Shown: positions 46,376-55,547 of the stretch, one piece after another
How the letters are laid out: each line of letters begins with the position of its first letter
Numbering within the stretch: the first letter of the stretch is position 1
Assembly: GCF_019448255.1 (NCBI RefSeq)
Contig: NZ_CP080410.1
Coordinates: forward strand, 1,736,001-1,800,000
Reading direction: 5' to 3'
DNA length: 64,000 nt
Source of the DNA: Qipengyuania flava
GTDB taxonomy: Bacteria; Pseudomonadota; Alphaproteobacteria; Sphingomonadales; Sphingomonadaceae
Program-made: the position numbers and the translations under genes
Notes under the pieces: generated by a model
Seen by the model: the letters and a program-made list of their open reading frames with translations, nothing else
Told to the model about the DNA's origin: nothing
Databases searched by the model: none

Positions 46376-48052
46376 TCAGAAATCGTAGCGCAGGCCGAGC
46401 AGGGCCGAAGCGGTCGTGAAGTTGTCGTTTGCCGTGTCGCTGTCGAGCATCGAGATGGCGACGGCAGCGCGGGCGGAGAGGTTGCGGAACACCTCCTGCG
46501 TGTAGCTCGCCGAGCTACCCAGCGCACGGACGTCGCCCGTGTTGGCTGCGCCGCTATCGAACCAGCTCGCGAAGGTGTTGATCGAGTAGTTCGCACGGTC
46601 CCCGATCGGGCCGGAAACGCCCGCGGTGAGGTAGAAGCTCTCGTCCACGATGCCATCGGCCAGCGCGAGCACGGTGCCCGGCGCGCCGATGAAGCGGCGG
46701 CGGTCATAGCCGGCGCCGATATTGGCGGTCACACGGCCAACCTGGCGCGAATAGCTCGCCACAACGCCGCGGCCGCGGAAGACCGAGGAGCGGACCGAGC
46801 CGAGCAGGCCGTCGAGGCAGCCTGCGCCGTCGAGCGTGGCGACACAGCCGGTCAGCTCACCCGTGACCGGATCGCGCGTGACCGTGAAGTCGGTCGGAAG
46901 CGCAGCCAGCGAGTTGTTGAGGCGGCCGCCAAAGCCCTGGATGCCGTCATAGACGCCGATCTGGAAGTTGCTGCGGCGGCTCGGCTGCCAGCTGAAGCTG
47001 CCGTAGAAGGTTTCGCTATCGTAGCGATGGCCGAAACGCGCTTCGAGCTGGGTGCGGCTGCTGGGCGTCCAGACAACGCCCACATCCCAGATCAGGCCGC
47101 TGGCTTCATAGGCGATGATCCGCGGGCTGGCCTTGTCGGTAACAAAGCGCCCGTCGGCACCGATGACCGGATTGCCCGATGCATCGCGCACGGCGTCGCG
47201 GCTCGAAACCTCGACATCCTCCACGCCCGCGCCGGCCACGAAGGCCAGGGTCGGCGTGACCGGGAAGGTCACATCGCCGCGCACATAGGCATCGCGCACG
47301 CGCTGATCGAGGTTGGAGACGTCTTCCTGGTAGTACCCGGCGCCAACGCCCACACCCACCGGCAGCGGTTCGCCCGGACGCGTGCCCGCGCGGATGCTGG
47401 CGCTATGGGTGACGCTGTCGTCGAAGAGGTCGGCAGGCTGTCCGCCGGCACCGACGAAATCGGGTCCATCCACACGGGTATAGCCGATCCGGTAATTGCC
47501 TTCGATTTCGACATCGCCTGCACGGGTCGTCAGGTTCGGCCCTGCGTAAACCGAGTAGGTCTGGGTCGAGAAGTTGTCGTCGACGATCGGGTTGATCACC
47601 GAACGGCCCTGCGCATCGACCCGGGTGCTGCTGGCCAGCGCGCCTGCCTCGAATGTGAGGACGCGCGGGACGATCGAGGCGTAGCCGCGAGCGATACCCG
47701 TGATCGTATCGGAATCCGATCCGCTGTTCTGGTGCGCGAAGTTGCGCTCGTAGCGCAGCGAGACGCTGCCCCCGTTGTTCCGCCCGTTGATCGATGCGTC
47801 CACGCCGGCCGCGATCTGGGTGTAGGTCACCACATCGCTGATGGGCGAAATCTGCCAGGCGGCAATCGAATTGGCTTCGATATAGGGATTGATCTCGACG
47901 CGCCCGCGCCCTTGGCCGACACCCTCGGCTTCCGCTTCGGCATCATCGGCACCGGCGCCCTGATAGGACTGCGCGGCGAGCGGAGCGGCGCTGGCCAGGA
48001 CAAGCGCAGCAGAAGCGCTGGCGATCAGACGAAATTTGTAACGCTGGGCCAT
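46376..48052 (-). CDS. outer-membrane beta-barrel protein of the exosortase A locus
   Basis: A 558-residue protein with a signal peptide (MAQRYKFRLIASASAALVLA, cleavage after LAAQS-like site) and alternating amphipathic strands ending in GLRYDF, a terminal aromatic residue as in outer-membrane barrels. It fits the PEP-CTERM system-associated outer membrane protein family. It may form the exit for the exopolysaccharide. It starts at the ATG at 48052, 4 bases after the kinase stop, and an ATG 12 bases upstream is also possible. Confidence 0.88.
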   Translation of the reverse strand: MAQRYKFRLIASASAALVLASAAPLAAQSYQGAGADDAEAEAEGVGQGRGRVEINPYIEANSIAAWQISPISDVVTYTQIAAGVDASINGRNNGGSVSLRYERNFAHQNSGSDSDTITGIARGYASIVPRVLTFEAGALASSTRVDAQGRSVINPIVDDNFSTQTYSVYAGPNLTTRAGDVEIEGNYRIGYTRVDGPDFVGAGGQPADLFDDSVTHSASIRAGTRPGEPLPVGVGVGAGYYQEDVSNLDQRVRDAYVRGDVTFPVTPTLAFVAGAGVEDVEVSSRDAVRDASGNPVIGADGRFVTDKASPRIIAYEASGLIWDVGVVWTPSSRTQLEARFGHRYDSETFYGSFSWQPSRRSNFQIGVYDGIQGFGGRLNNSLAALPTDFTVTRDPVTGELTGCVATLDGAGCLDGLLGSVRSSVFRGRGVVASYSRQVGRVTANIGAGYDRRRFIGAPGTVLALADGIVDESFYLTAGVSGPIGDRANYSINTFASWFDSGAANTGDVRALGSSASYTQEVFRNLSARAAVAISMLDSDTANDNFTTASALLGLRYDF

Positions 48053-48056
48053 GGGT

Positions 48057-49109
48057 TTACTCCCCATATCCATAATAGCTGCCAAACTTGCGCCCGCTCG
48101 GGCTGAACGTGGCATCATTGAGCAGCAGCTTGATGTCGGGACAGGCCGACAGGAGATCGACGGCATCTTCGAGCGCGGCGCGCCCGCTCATGTCGGCTCG
48201 CGCAACGAGCAGCGCCTGGCCGACATGCTTGGCCAGTTCGGCAGCTGGCGTCGCGGCCAGGGCCGGCGGGCTGTCGAACACGATGATACGGTTGGGAGCG
48301 CCGCGGGTCAGGCTGTTGAGCACCGTCCAGGTGCGCTCGCTGGCAAGGTATTCGCTGTCGCGGCCAGTGCGCTGACCGGCGGGCAGGACCCACAGGCCCG
48401 GGATATCGGTGCCGACGACCACGTCTTCGACATGCGAAGCGGGATCGGCCAGCACGTCCATGAAGCCGCGCCCGGCTTCAAGACCGAGCGAGCCCATGAT
48501 CGAGGGCTTGCCGAAATCGGCATCGACCAGGAGCACTTCCATGTCACGCTCGCCGGCAAGGGCGATGGCGAGGTTGAGCGCGCAGAAGGTCTTGCCTTCG
48601 TTGGGGTGCGGCGAACAGACCAGCACCCGGCGCGACTGCTGTGTGCCTTCCGCCTTTGCGGTGGAGAGCACCTGGCGCTTCACGATCCTGAATTCTTCCA
48701 GCAGCGTCGAAGCGCCGCCGTCGGGATCGATCAGACCTTTTTCGCGCAGGATTTCGCGCGGGACCGCCTGCTTCGGACCGTTGAATACTACCGCGGGCTT
48801 GGCCGGTTCTGCCGCGACAGTGGGCGCTGCGGCCGGTACGGCCGATGCGTCCGACGCGGCCTCTCCGATCCAGTCGGAGGCACGGCGCTTGGGCGTTTCC
48901 TGCGTCGGCGCGGGAGCAGCCGCCGTGTCGCTCTTGCGCTTGGGCGCGAATTTCTTGGCCTTGTCGTCCGCGAGCTTCTCGGGAACGGCCGCCGGCGCCA
49001 ACCGGTCGAGACCGAAGGCGCCGCTCGCGCGTTCGAACAGCGATCCCTTTTTGGGCTTATCCTCGCCATCCTTGGGCGGGACGATGTTTGTGGGCTTATT
49101 CACGGACAC
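48057..49109 (-). CDS. tyrosine autokinase of the exosortase A locus
   Basis: A 350-residue BY-kinase/CpsD-like protein that controls polymer length together with the chain-length determinant. Residues 1-135 are polar and disordered; the P-loop is CSPHPNEGKTF (166-175), Walker A' is VLLVDADFGKPS, and Walker B is RIIVFDSPPALAA. The C-terminus KFGSYYGYGE holds three tyrosines for autophosphorylation. The start is GTG at 49109 with GAGGGGGGAA just upstream. Confidence 0.92.
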   Translation of the reverse strand: MSVNKPTNIVPPKDGEDKPKKGSLFERASGAFGLDRLAPAAVPEKLADDKAKKFAPKRKSDTAAAPAPTQETPKRRASDWIGEAASDASAVPAAAPTVAAEPAKPAVVFNGPKQAVPREILREKGLIDPDGGASTLLEEFRIVKRQVLSTAKAEGTQQSRRVLVCSPHPNEGKTFCALNLAIALAGERDMEVLLVDADFGKPSIMGSLGLEAGRGFMDVLADPASHVEDVVVGTDIPGLWVLPAGQRTGRDSEYLASERTWTVLNSLTRGAPNRIIVFDSPPALAATPAAELAKHVGQALLVARADMSGRAALEDAVDLLSACPDIKLLLNDATFSPSGRKFGSYYGYGE

Positions 49110-49118
49110 GTTCCCCCC

Positions 49119-50636
49119 TCAGGCCACCGAGCCGACCTGGATGATTTCGACCACCAGCAGCAAGAAGCACACGCCCGCCAGCCCCCCGGCACCCGCCAGG
49201 AACTGCTTGAGGCGAAGCTTCTCATGCGCGCGGGCCGCATCGGTCATCGAGCGCGAGATCGTGCCGATGACCGGCAGGTCGAGTGTGCGCTCGAGCTTGT
49301 CGGCCGTTGTAAAGCTGGACTTCAGCTGGCCCATGACGAAGGCCACGCCCGCGCCAGCACCGATGCCGACGATGAGCACGCCGAGCAGCAGGAGCGGACG
49401 GTTGGGAGCCGACGGATTGCGCGGCGCGGTCGGCGGGTCGATAACTTCGAACTGGAAGGCGCTGCGTTCGGTTTCGACCTGGCCGCGCAGGCGCATTTCC
49501 TCGCGGTCCTTGAGCAGCTCGTCATACTTGTCCTTGAGGACTTCGTAGTCGCGGCTGATGCGGTTGGCTTCGGCAGCAACGGCCGGTTCGTCGGCCTGGG
49601 CTGCGACCAGCGCGGAGATGTCGGACTGGAGCGCGGCCTTGCGGGCCTGGAGCGCCTGAACATTGGCCTGGCGCTCGGCCTGGATCGACTGGAGCGAGGT
49701 ATAGGCCGGGTTCGGCGAGCCGCCGGCCCCTGCCGGTTCGCGCGCCGCCTGTTCGCGCAGCGCGGCAATCTGGCGCTGCTGGGCCTGGATATCGGGATGG
49801 CTATCGGTCAGCCCGCGTGCACGCATGGCGGCAAGCTGCGATTCGGCCGACATCAGGGCACCACGAGCACCGCCGCTGTTCGGGGAGAGGATCGTGCGCG
49901 GCGTGCTGGCGATCTGGCCATTGATCGCTGCCAGCGCGCTTTGCGCCGCCGCGATATCGGCATCGATGCCGCGCATCTCGCTGCGCATGCCCTGGAGACG
50001 ACCGGCAACCGAGCCGGTGCCGCCGATGAGGTCGGGATGCTGCGCCTCGAAGGCAAGCCGGCGCTGCTCGGCCGCTTCCAGTTCGCGCTTGCGGTCTTCG
50101 AGCTGCTCGTCGAGGAACGCGATCGTATCGGCCACGTCGCCGCGATTGCCGGCGATGTTGGACTCGCGAAAAATGTCGATCAGGTTCTGGACCACGTCCT
50201 TGGCCAGCGCGGCGTTCTCGGCATCGCTGAAGCTCGACTTGCCGACGGTCGCAGTGATCTGGAAGAGGTTGTCCTGCTCGCTTTCGACGAGGATGTTCTT
50301 GGTCAGGTTCTCGACCGCGCTCTGCATCTCGGTGTCGGTCGCCACCTTCTCGCCCAGCTTGGTGTTGCGCACCACGCGTTCGAGATTGACGGCGCTCACG
50401 AGCGTCTGGCGGACCTTGGTGATGGCCTGCTTGCCATCGCCCGAAATATCGAGCTGTTCGGACAGCACGTCTTCAAGCTCGACGTAGATACGCGCCCGGC
50501 TTTCATAGCTGTTCGGGATCAACCCGATCGCCAGCCAGCCCAGAATGCAGACACCCCAGGCCACGGCAAGCGCGATCCACCGGCGGTTCCACACCGTGTG
50601 CAGCGCGCTGCGGATCTCGTCGAAGACTTCCTGCAT
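49119..50636 (-). CDS. polysaccharide chain length determinant of the exosortase A locus
   Basis: A 505-residue Wzz-type inner-membrane protein. It has a transmembrane helix at about 20-40 (ALAVAWGVCILGWLAIGLI), a long periplasmic part with coiled coils (LEDRKRELEAAEQRRLAFEAQ; VLKDKYDELLKDREEMRL), and C-terminal helices (LLLLGVLIVGIGAGAGVAFV and FLAGAGGLAGVCFLLLVVE). It lacks a kinase domain, which is supplied by the next gene. Starts at the ATG at 50636. Confidence 0.93.
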   Translation of the reverse strand: MQEVFDEIRSALHTVWNRRWIALAVAWGVCILGWLAIGLIPNSYESRARIYVELEDVLSEQLDISGDGKQAITKVRQTLVSAVNLERVVRNTKLGEKVATDTEMQSAVENLTKNILVESEQDNLFQITATVGKSSFSDAENAALAKDVVQNLIDIFRESNIAGNRGDVADTIAFLDEQLEDRKRELEAAEQRRLAFEAQHPDLIGGTGSVAGRLQGMRSEMRGIDADIAAAQSALAAINGQIASTPRTILSPNSGGARGALMSAESQLAAMRARGLTDSHPDIQAQQRQIAALREQAAREPAGAGGSPNPAYTSLQSIQAERQANVQALQARKAALQSDISALVAAQADEPAVAAEANRISRDYEVLKDKYDELLKDREEMRLRGQVETERSAFQFEVIDPPTAPRNPSAPNRPLLLLGVLIVGIGAGAGVAFVMGQLKSSFTTADKLERTLDLPVIGTISRSMTDAARAHEKLRLKQFLAGAGGLAGVCFLLLVVEIIQVGSVA

Positions 50637-50651
50637 GCCCCCCGTATCCCC

Positions 50652-51296
50652 TTAGAAGGTGCTTTCCGGGATGATGATCACATCACCCGGCTGAAGGAGG
50701 ACGTTCGCCTTGCTGTCGCCGCGCTTGAGCAGGTCGGTCAGGCGCAGCGCGTATTCGCGCTGGCGGCCAAGCTGCTTGTCGAAGCGGATGAGCTTCGCAC
50801 GGTTGCCCGCGGCAAACTCCGACAGGCCGCCGACGGCGATCATCGCGTCGAGCACGGTCATGTTCGCGCGGTACGGCAGCGAAGCCGGCTGCTCGGTCGC
50901 ACCGACGATGCGGACCTGCTGGCTGAAGGTGCCGGCAAATTCGTTGACGATCACCGAGACCAGCGGGTCTTCGATGTACTGGCTGAGCTGGAGGCGGATA
51001 TCCTCTTCCAGCATCGAAGGCGTCTTGCCGACCGCCGGCATGTCCTTGACCAGCGGGATCGTGATGCGGCCGTCCGGGCGCACCTGGATCTTCTCGGCGC
51101 CCAGTTCCGGATTGCGCCAGACGTGGATCGTCAGCTCGTCGAGCGGGCCGATCACATACTCCTCGCCCGGGCCTTCCTGCATGGCCACAAAGGTCGCCGG
51201 GGGAAGCTGCTCGCCGCTGCCCGCCGCGCAGCCGCCCAGTACCAGCGTGGAGGCAGCGCATCCGGCAAGGAGCGTGGTGGTACGAGTAAGGCGCAT
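50652..51296 (-). CDS. exopolysaccharide export lipoprotein (Wza-like) of the exosortase A locus
   Basis: A 214-residue outer-membrane polysaccharide export protein. It begins at the ATG at 51296 with a lipoprotein signal (LVLGGC, lipidated cysteine 23). The Poly_export domain starts at EEYVIGPLDELTIHVWRNPEL, and a SLBB domain follows (QVRIVGATEQPASLPYRANMTVLDAMIAVGG), ending in LQPGDVIIIPES. It is shorter than E. coli Wza. AGGGAAACG lies just upstream as ribosome site. First gene after a 163-base gap, so probably the start of an operon. Confidence 0.93.
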   Translation of the reverse strand: MRLTRTTTLLAGCAASTLVLGGCAAGSGEQLPPATFVAMQEGPGEEYVIGPLDELTIHVWRNPELGAEKIQVRPDGRITIPLVKDMPAVGKTPSMLEEDIRLQLSQYIEDPLVSVIVNEFAGTFSQQVRIVGATEQPASLPYRANMTVLDAMIAVGGLSEFAAGNRAKLIRFDKQLGRQREYALRLTDLLKRGDSKANVLLQPGDVIIIPESTF

Positions 51297-51414
51297 AAAT
51301 CGTTTCCCTGGCATCGACCGGGGCTGTCCCGGACACGTAATGCGCCCGCTATTCCCCATAGTTGGGATATCTATTGCCTGAAAAAGGTGAACAGACCGTT
51401 AGCCATAGCAAGCA

Positions 51415-51438
51415 AATCCCGCAGAAATCGCGGGTTTT
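51415..51438. terminator. hairpin after the PLP decarboxylase gene
   Basis: CCCGC-AGAAATC-GCGGG with AAAT and TTTT flanks, about 22 bases after the decarboxylase stop on the minus strand. The U-run is on the plus-strand side (GGGTTTT), while the minus strand has GGGATTTGC, so it would terminate the ligase-decarboxylase transcript only weakly. It separates this pair from the export operon. Confidence 0.45.
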
Positions 51439-51459
51439 GCGGCCTTTACCACGCAGCGC

Positions 51460-52686
51460 TCAGACGAGCATTTCTTCTGCCGGGCCCTGTCCCAAAAAGG
51501 CACTGGGGGATGCGCTGGCGCCGTAGGCCCCGGCGCAGAAGACGGCGACCAGATCGCCCACTTCGGCGCGTGGCAGGTGCGCCTTGTCCGCAAGGCGGTC
51601 GAGCGGGGTGCACAGGCAGCCCACCACATTGGCTTCCTCCACCGGCTCGGCCGTGAAGCGCGAGGCGATGGCGACGGGATAGTTCCTGCGCACCACCGTG
51701 CCGAAGTTGCCAGAGGCGGCAAGCTGGTGGTGCAAACCGCCATCGGTCACGAGGTAGGTCTCGCCGTAGCTGTCCTTCCGGTCGACGATGCGGGTCAGGT
51801 AAACTCCTGCTTCGCCAACGAGATAGCGGCCAAGTTCGATAAACAGCTCGGACTGTGAAAGCGTGTCGGGAAGTTCTGCGAAGCGCTGTTCCAGCGCCTC
51901 ACCAACCGCCGTGATGTCGAGCGGCTTGTCGCCCGGGAAATAGGGGATGCCATAGCCCCCACCCATGTTGAGCTTGGGAATGGACGTGTCCGCCTCGACG
52001 GCCAGACGGTGCGCGCAATCGAGCACCTTCGCCTGCATGTCGATCACCGCTTCGGCCGACAGCGCCTGGCTGCCGGTGAAGATGTGCAATCCGCGGAAGT
52101 CACAGCCTGCATCCAGGATACGCCGGATAAGCGCTGGGACGCGCTCCGCGTCGATCCCGAAGGGCTTCGCGCCCCCGCCCATCTTCATGCCCGAGCCCTT
52201 GAGCTCGAAATCCGGGTTCACGCGAACCGCCATGCGCGGGGTGACGCCCAGCTCGCCGCCGATCGCTATCGCGCGCTGCGCTTCGTTCTCGCTTTCGAGG
52301 TTGAGCGTGACGCCCGCCTCGATCGCAGCCTTCAGTTCCTCATCGCGCTTGCCAGGCCCGGCAAAGCTGACACGCGACAGGTCGAAACCGGTCGCGCGAA
52401 CCATTTCGAGCTCGCCGCCCGAGGCAATATCGAGGCCATCGGCAAGGGTCGAAACCAGTGAAAGAACGGGCCCAAAGCTGTTGGCTTTAATGGCGTAATT
52501 TACCTTGAGACGTTCCGGCATCGCGGCGCGCAGCTCGGCAAAACGCTGTTCGATCCGCTCGCGCGAATAGACGAACAGCGGCGTCCGGCCGGCCTCTTCG
52601 ACCCAGTGGCTGGCAGGCTTGCCGCCGATCGCCAGCTCGCCATTGATAGCCGCAAAGCCTGCGGGAATGGGGCCAAGCGGCTTCAT
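51460..52686 (-). CDS. PLP-dependent decarboxylase of the exosortase A locus
   Basis: A 408-residue fold-type III enzyme of the ornithine/diaminopimelate decarboxylase family. The PLP lysine is K67 (VNYAIKANS); other contacts are HIFTGSQAL, NMGGGYGIPY and the FIELGRYLVGEAG segment, with the catalytic cysteine region VGCLCTPLD. It is annotated in this type of locus as exosortase A system-associated decarboxylase. It would yield an amine from an amino acid, possibly one loaded on the ACP. It overlaps the acyl-CoA ligase stop (ATGA). Confidence 0.92.
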   Translation of the reverse strand: MKPLGPIPAGFAAINGELAIGGKPASHWVEEAGRTPLFVYSRERIEQRFAELRAAMPERLKVNYAIKANSFGPVLSLVSTLADGLDIASGGELEMVRATGFDLSRVSFAGPGKRDEELKAAIEAGVTLNLESENEAQRAIAIGGELGVTPRMAVRVNPDFELKGSGMKMGGGAKPFGIDAERVPALIRRILDAGCDFRGLHIFTGSQALSAEAVIDMQAKVLDCAHRLAVEADTSIPKLNMGGGYGIPYFPGDKPLDITAVGEALEQRFAELPDTLSQSELFIELGRYLVGEAGVYLTRIVDRKDSYGETYLVTDGGLHHQLAASGNFGTVVRRNYPVAIASRFTAEPVEEANVVGCLCTPLDRLADKAHLPRAEVGDLVAVFCAGAYGASASPSAFLGQGPAEEMLV

Positions 52687-54197
52687 GCGCCGATCTCCGC
52701 AGCAATGGCAGTGCGGTCGAGTTTGCCGTTGGGGTTGAGCGGCAGCGTCTCGCGCCAGTGGAAGGCGTGCGGTTGCATGAAGTTGGGAAGCTCCTTCTTG
52801 AGCGCCTTCGGCAGCGCCTCTTCGGGGTTCTCGGCGCCGGGATCGGGCCGGACCACAAGGTGGATGGCGTGGCCGAGCCGCTCGTCCTTGACGCCCAGCG
52901 CCACGGCTTCGGCAACAAGGCCCGTCGCCAGCGCCGCACTTTCGAGTTCCTGCGGGCTGATGCGGTTCCCTGCGCTCTTGATCATCGCATCGCGGCGACC
53001 GACGAAATAGAGCAGGCCCTGCGCGTCGCGCTTGACCCGGTCGCCCGACCACACCGCCGTGCCGCCATATTCGGACATGGCAGGCGCAGGCTTGAAGCGT
53101 TCGGCGGTGCGCGTCGGGTCCTGCCAGTAGCCATGCGCCACGAGCGGCCCGCAATGGACCAGCTCGCCTTCCTCATCAGGCTCGGCGCGCCTGCCATCAT
53201 CGGTGATCACCAGGATCTCGGCAAAGGGGATCGCCGTGCCCATCGAGGTGGGGTGCGTGTCCACCAGATCGGGATCGAGATAGGTCGAACGAAAGGCCTC
53301 GGTCAGGCCGTACATCGGAAAAAGCCGCGATTGCGGGAAGATAGAGCGCAGATCGGCGACCAGGTCGACCGTCAGGGCCCCGCCCGAATTGGTCAGGCGC
53401 CGCATGGATGACACGGCCTCTTCGGGCCAGTCGAGATCGGTCAGTTGCACCCACAGGGGCGGAACCGCCGCCAGCGTCGTGACCCCGTGCTTCGCGCAGG
53501 CTTTGGCGACATCGCGCGGAAAGAGATAGTCGAGCGGCACCACGCAGCCACCGGCGTACCAGGTCGAAAGAAGCTGGTTCTGGCCGTAGTCGAAGCTTAG
53601 CGGCAACACGGCAAGCGTGACGTCATCACCCGCCATGCCGAGATAATCGGCCACACTGACGGCACCCAGCCACATGTTGGCATGGCTCAGCATGACGCCC
53701 TTGGGCCGGCCCGTCGATCCACTGGTGTAGAGGATTGCCGCCAGGTCGTCGGGATCGTGCTGCGATGGCGGCAGGCCGGCACCGTGCTCTTCAGCCAGGG
53801 CGAAGACCGCGTCCTCCTCGATCACCGTGCAGGCCGCAGGCGCATCGCCGTCTTCCAGCGTGGCGAGGCGCGCCTTGGTGCCCATCAGCAATACCGATCC
53901 GCTGTCGGAAAGGATATGTGCGACCTGCGCGCGCTTCAGCAGCGGGTTGATCGGCACATGCACGAGGCCGGCGCGCGCTGCCGCGAGCGGAAGCAGGCAG
54001 GTCAGCTCGCCCTTGGCGGCCCAGCTGGCCACCCGCGCACCCTTCTCCGCCTGCGCGGCCAGCCACCCGGCCAGCAGCGAGACACGTTTCCTCAACTCCT
54101 CGAAGCTAAGGGTACGGTCGCGCAGCACCAATGCGGGTGCCTGTGCACTTCCGCGCTCGGCCAGTTGATCGAGCGGTAGCGGCGTGGGATCAGGCAT
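52683..54197 (-). CDS. AMP-forming acyl-CoA/aminoacyl ligase of the exosortase A locus
   Basis: A 504-residue adenylating enzyme. The A3 core is AILYTSGSTGRPKGVMLSH (near 155-172), the A5/A7 region MYGLTEAFRSTYL and the hinge YFVGRRDAMIKSAGNRISPQELE; the catalytic lysine is in NPNGKLDRT. It activates a carboxylic or amino acid as AMP-ester, and could load the locus ACP. It starts at the ATG at 54197, only 26 bases from the divergent GNAT gene. Confidence 0.92.
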   Translation of the reverse strand: MPDPTPLPLDQLAERGSAQAPALVLRDRTLSFEELRKRVSLLAGWLAAQAEKGARVASWAAKGELTCLLPLAAARAGLVHVPINPLLKRAQVAHILSDSGSVLLMGTKARLATLEDGDAPAACTVIEEDAVFALAEEHGAGLPPSQHDPDDLAAILYTSGSTGRPKGVMLSHANMWLGAVSVADYLGMAGDDVTLAVLPLSFDYGQNQLLSTWYAGGCVVPLDYLFPRDVAKACAKHGVTTLAAVPPLWVQLTDLDWPEEAVSSMRRLTNSGGALTVDLVADLRSIFPQSRLFPMYGLTEAFRSTYLDPDLVDTHPTSMGTAIPFAEILVITDDGRRAEPDEEGELVHCGPLVAHGYWQDPTRTAERFKPAPAMSEYGGTAVWSGDRVKRDAQGLLYFVGRRDAMIKSAGNRISPQELESAALATGLVAEAVALGVKDERLGHAIHLVVRPDPGAENPEEALPKALKKELPNFMQPHAFHWRETLPLNPNGKLDRTAIAAEIGA

Positions 54198-54200
54198 TAA

Positions 54201-54212
54201 CGCTCCTGAGCG
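54201..54212. promoter_or_regulatory. inverted repeat in a 26-base divergent gap
   Basis: CGCTC-CT-GAGCG lies in the 26 bases between the start codons of the acyl-CoA ligase and the GNAT gene. No promoter could fit in the gap alone, so promoters must overlap the coding ends; the repeat may be an operator for both directions. Confidence 0.4.
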
Positions 54213-54223
54213 AGGGAAATCCG

Positions 54224-55189
54224 TTGGACATCGCGGTCAGCTATCACGAGACGGTTACCAAACTGCAAGGGCTTGATCGGTCCGCGCAGGGGCCTTTCGA
54301 CAGGCTCGACTGGTTCGCCCTGCTCGAAAGCCCGCTTTTCGCCGTGGCGCAGCGTAGCGATGAGGTCGTGATGCTGCCCTTGCAGCGCAGCGATGAGGGG
54401 CTTGAGAGCCTCACCTACTTCTTCAGCTTCACTTGGCGCCCGCGGGGCGACGATCCGGAATTGCTCGAAACTCTGGCGGCCGATCTGCGCGGAAAAACCC
54501 ACGCGCTCACCCTCGCTCCCCTGCCCGATGAAGACGGCAGCGCCACCCAGTTAGAGCAAGCCCTGCGCAGCGCAGGCTGGATTGTATCGCGCGAACCGTG
54601 CGACGAGAACCACGTCCTGCCCGTGGGCGGCCGGAGCTTCTCCGAATACTGGGCCCAGCGCCCGGGCAAGATGCGCACAACGCTCAAGCGCAAGGCAAAG
54701 AAGGTCGAGGTCGAGATCCTGACACGCTTCGACGAGGCCGCCTGGGCCGACTACCAGGCGATCTACGCGGAAAGCTGGAAGCCTGAGGAGGAACGCTCCG
54801 ACATCCTCGAAGCCTTTGCCCGAGCCGAGGGCCAAGCGGGCCGCATCCGCCTCGGCATCGCCCGCGCCGGGGGTGTCCCGGTCGCCGCACAATTCTGGAC
54901 GGTCGAGAATGCCACCGCCTACATCCACAAGCTCGCGCACATTGAAGCGGCCAAGCCGCTGTCGGCAGGCACCACCCTCAGCGCAGCGCTGTTCGAGCAT
55001 GTGATCGATGCGGACGGGGTCGATCTGGTCGATTTCGGGACCGGTTCGGACGCCTACAAACGCGACTGGATGGAAGTGAACCGCCCCCGCTACCGCCTGA
55101 CCGCGCTTGACTGGCGCCAGCCCCGCGCCTGGCCTGCTCTGGCCAAGATGCTGGTGCGCCGCCTTGCACCGCACAATCGCGCCAGCTAA
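54224..55189 (+). CDS. GNAT/FemAB-fold acyltransferase of the exosortase A locus
   Basis: A 321-residue protein of the Acetyltransf_6 type, starting at TTG (54224) because CGAGGGAAA lies about 6 bases upstream. Key segments are SEYWAQRPGKMRTTLKRKAKK, an alpha-beta core with EGQAGRIRLGIARAGGVPVAAQFW, and DLVDFGTGSDAYKRDWMEV near the end. It resembles the FemAB-like protein of the same locus and probably acts on the same pathway. It is followed after 46 bases by the ACP gene. Confidence 0.85.
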   Translation: MDIAVSYHETVTKLQGLDRSAQGPFDRLDWFALLESPLFAVAQRSDEVVMLPLQRSDEGLESLTYFFSFTWRPRGDDPELLETLAADLRGKTHALTLAPLPDEDGSATQLEQALRSAGWIVSREPCDENHVLPVGGRSFSEYWAQRPGKMRTTLKRKAKKVEVEILTRFDEAAWADYQAIYAESWKPEEERSDILEAFARAEGQAGRIRLGIARAGGVPVAAQFWTVENATAYIHKLAHIEAAKPLSAGTTLSAALFEHVIDADGVDLVDFGTGSDAYKRDWMEVNRPRYRLTALDWRQPRAWPALAKMLVRRLAPHNRAS

Positions 55190-55235
55190 GGGCAACGCCT
55201 TCGAAACGGGGCAATGACAGGGAAACGCCGCAGCC

Positions 55236-55538
55236 ATGACCGCCGAAACCGCACACGCCGAGCCGACCGGGCCGAGCCGCAGCGCTATCGACCAGACGCT
55301 GCGCGGGATCCTGCGCGACGTCCTCGGGCTTGAGGAAACGCAGGTCGAAGGCTTCGACAACGACACCGGCCTCTTCGGCCACCTGCCCGAGCTCGACTCC
55401 ATGGCCGTCGCCGGCCTTCTCACCGAAATGGAAGACCGCCTCGACATCGTCATCGAAGACGAAGACGTCGATGGCGAGATGCTGGAAAGCTACGGCGGCC
55501 TTTTGGCCTTTGCCGAAGCCAAGGTCGCCGAGGGCTAA
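55236..55538 (+). CDS. acyl carrier protein of the exosortase A locus
   Basis: A 100-residue carrier protein with an N-terminal extension of about 15 residues. The phosphopantetheine serine is S55 in the PELDSMAVAG motif, which is the ACP consensus D-S-L/M. It probably carries an activated acyl or aminoacyl group made by the ligase encoded on the other strand. It is 9 bases from hydrolase 2. Confidence 0.93.
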   Translation: MTAETAHAEPTGPSRSAIDQTLRGILRDVLGLEETQVEGFDNDTGLFGHLPELDSMAVAGLLTEMEDRLDIVIEDEDVDGEMLESYGGLLAFAEAKVAEG

Positions 55539-55547
55539 GCCCCCAGC

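Noticed and set aside
48051..51656. A 1201-codon open frame on the plus strand
   Set aside because: It is the antisense of the kinase, chain-length and export genes, is rich in Arg, His and Asp as expected of a GC-rich mirror frame, and shows no domain.
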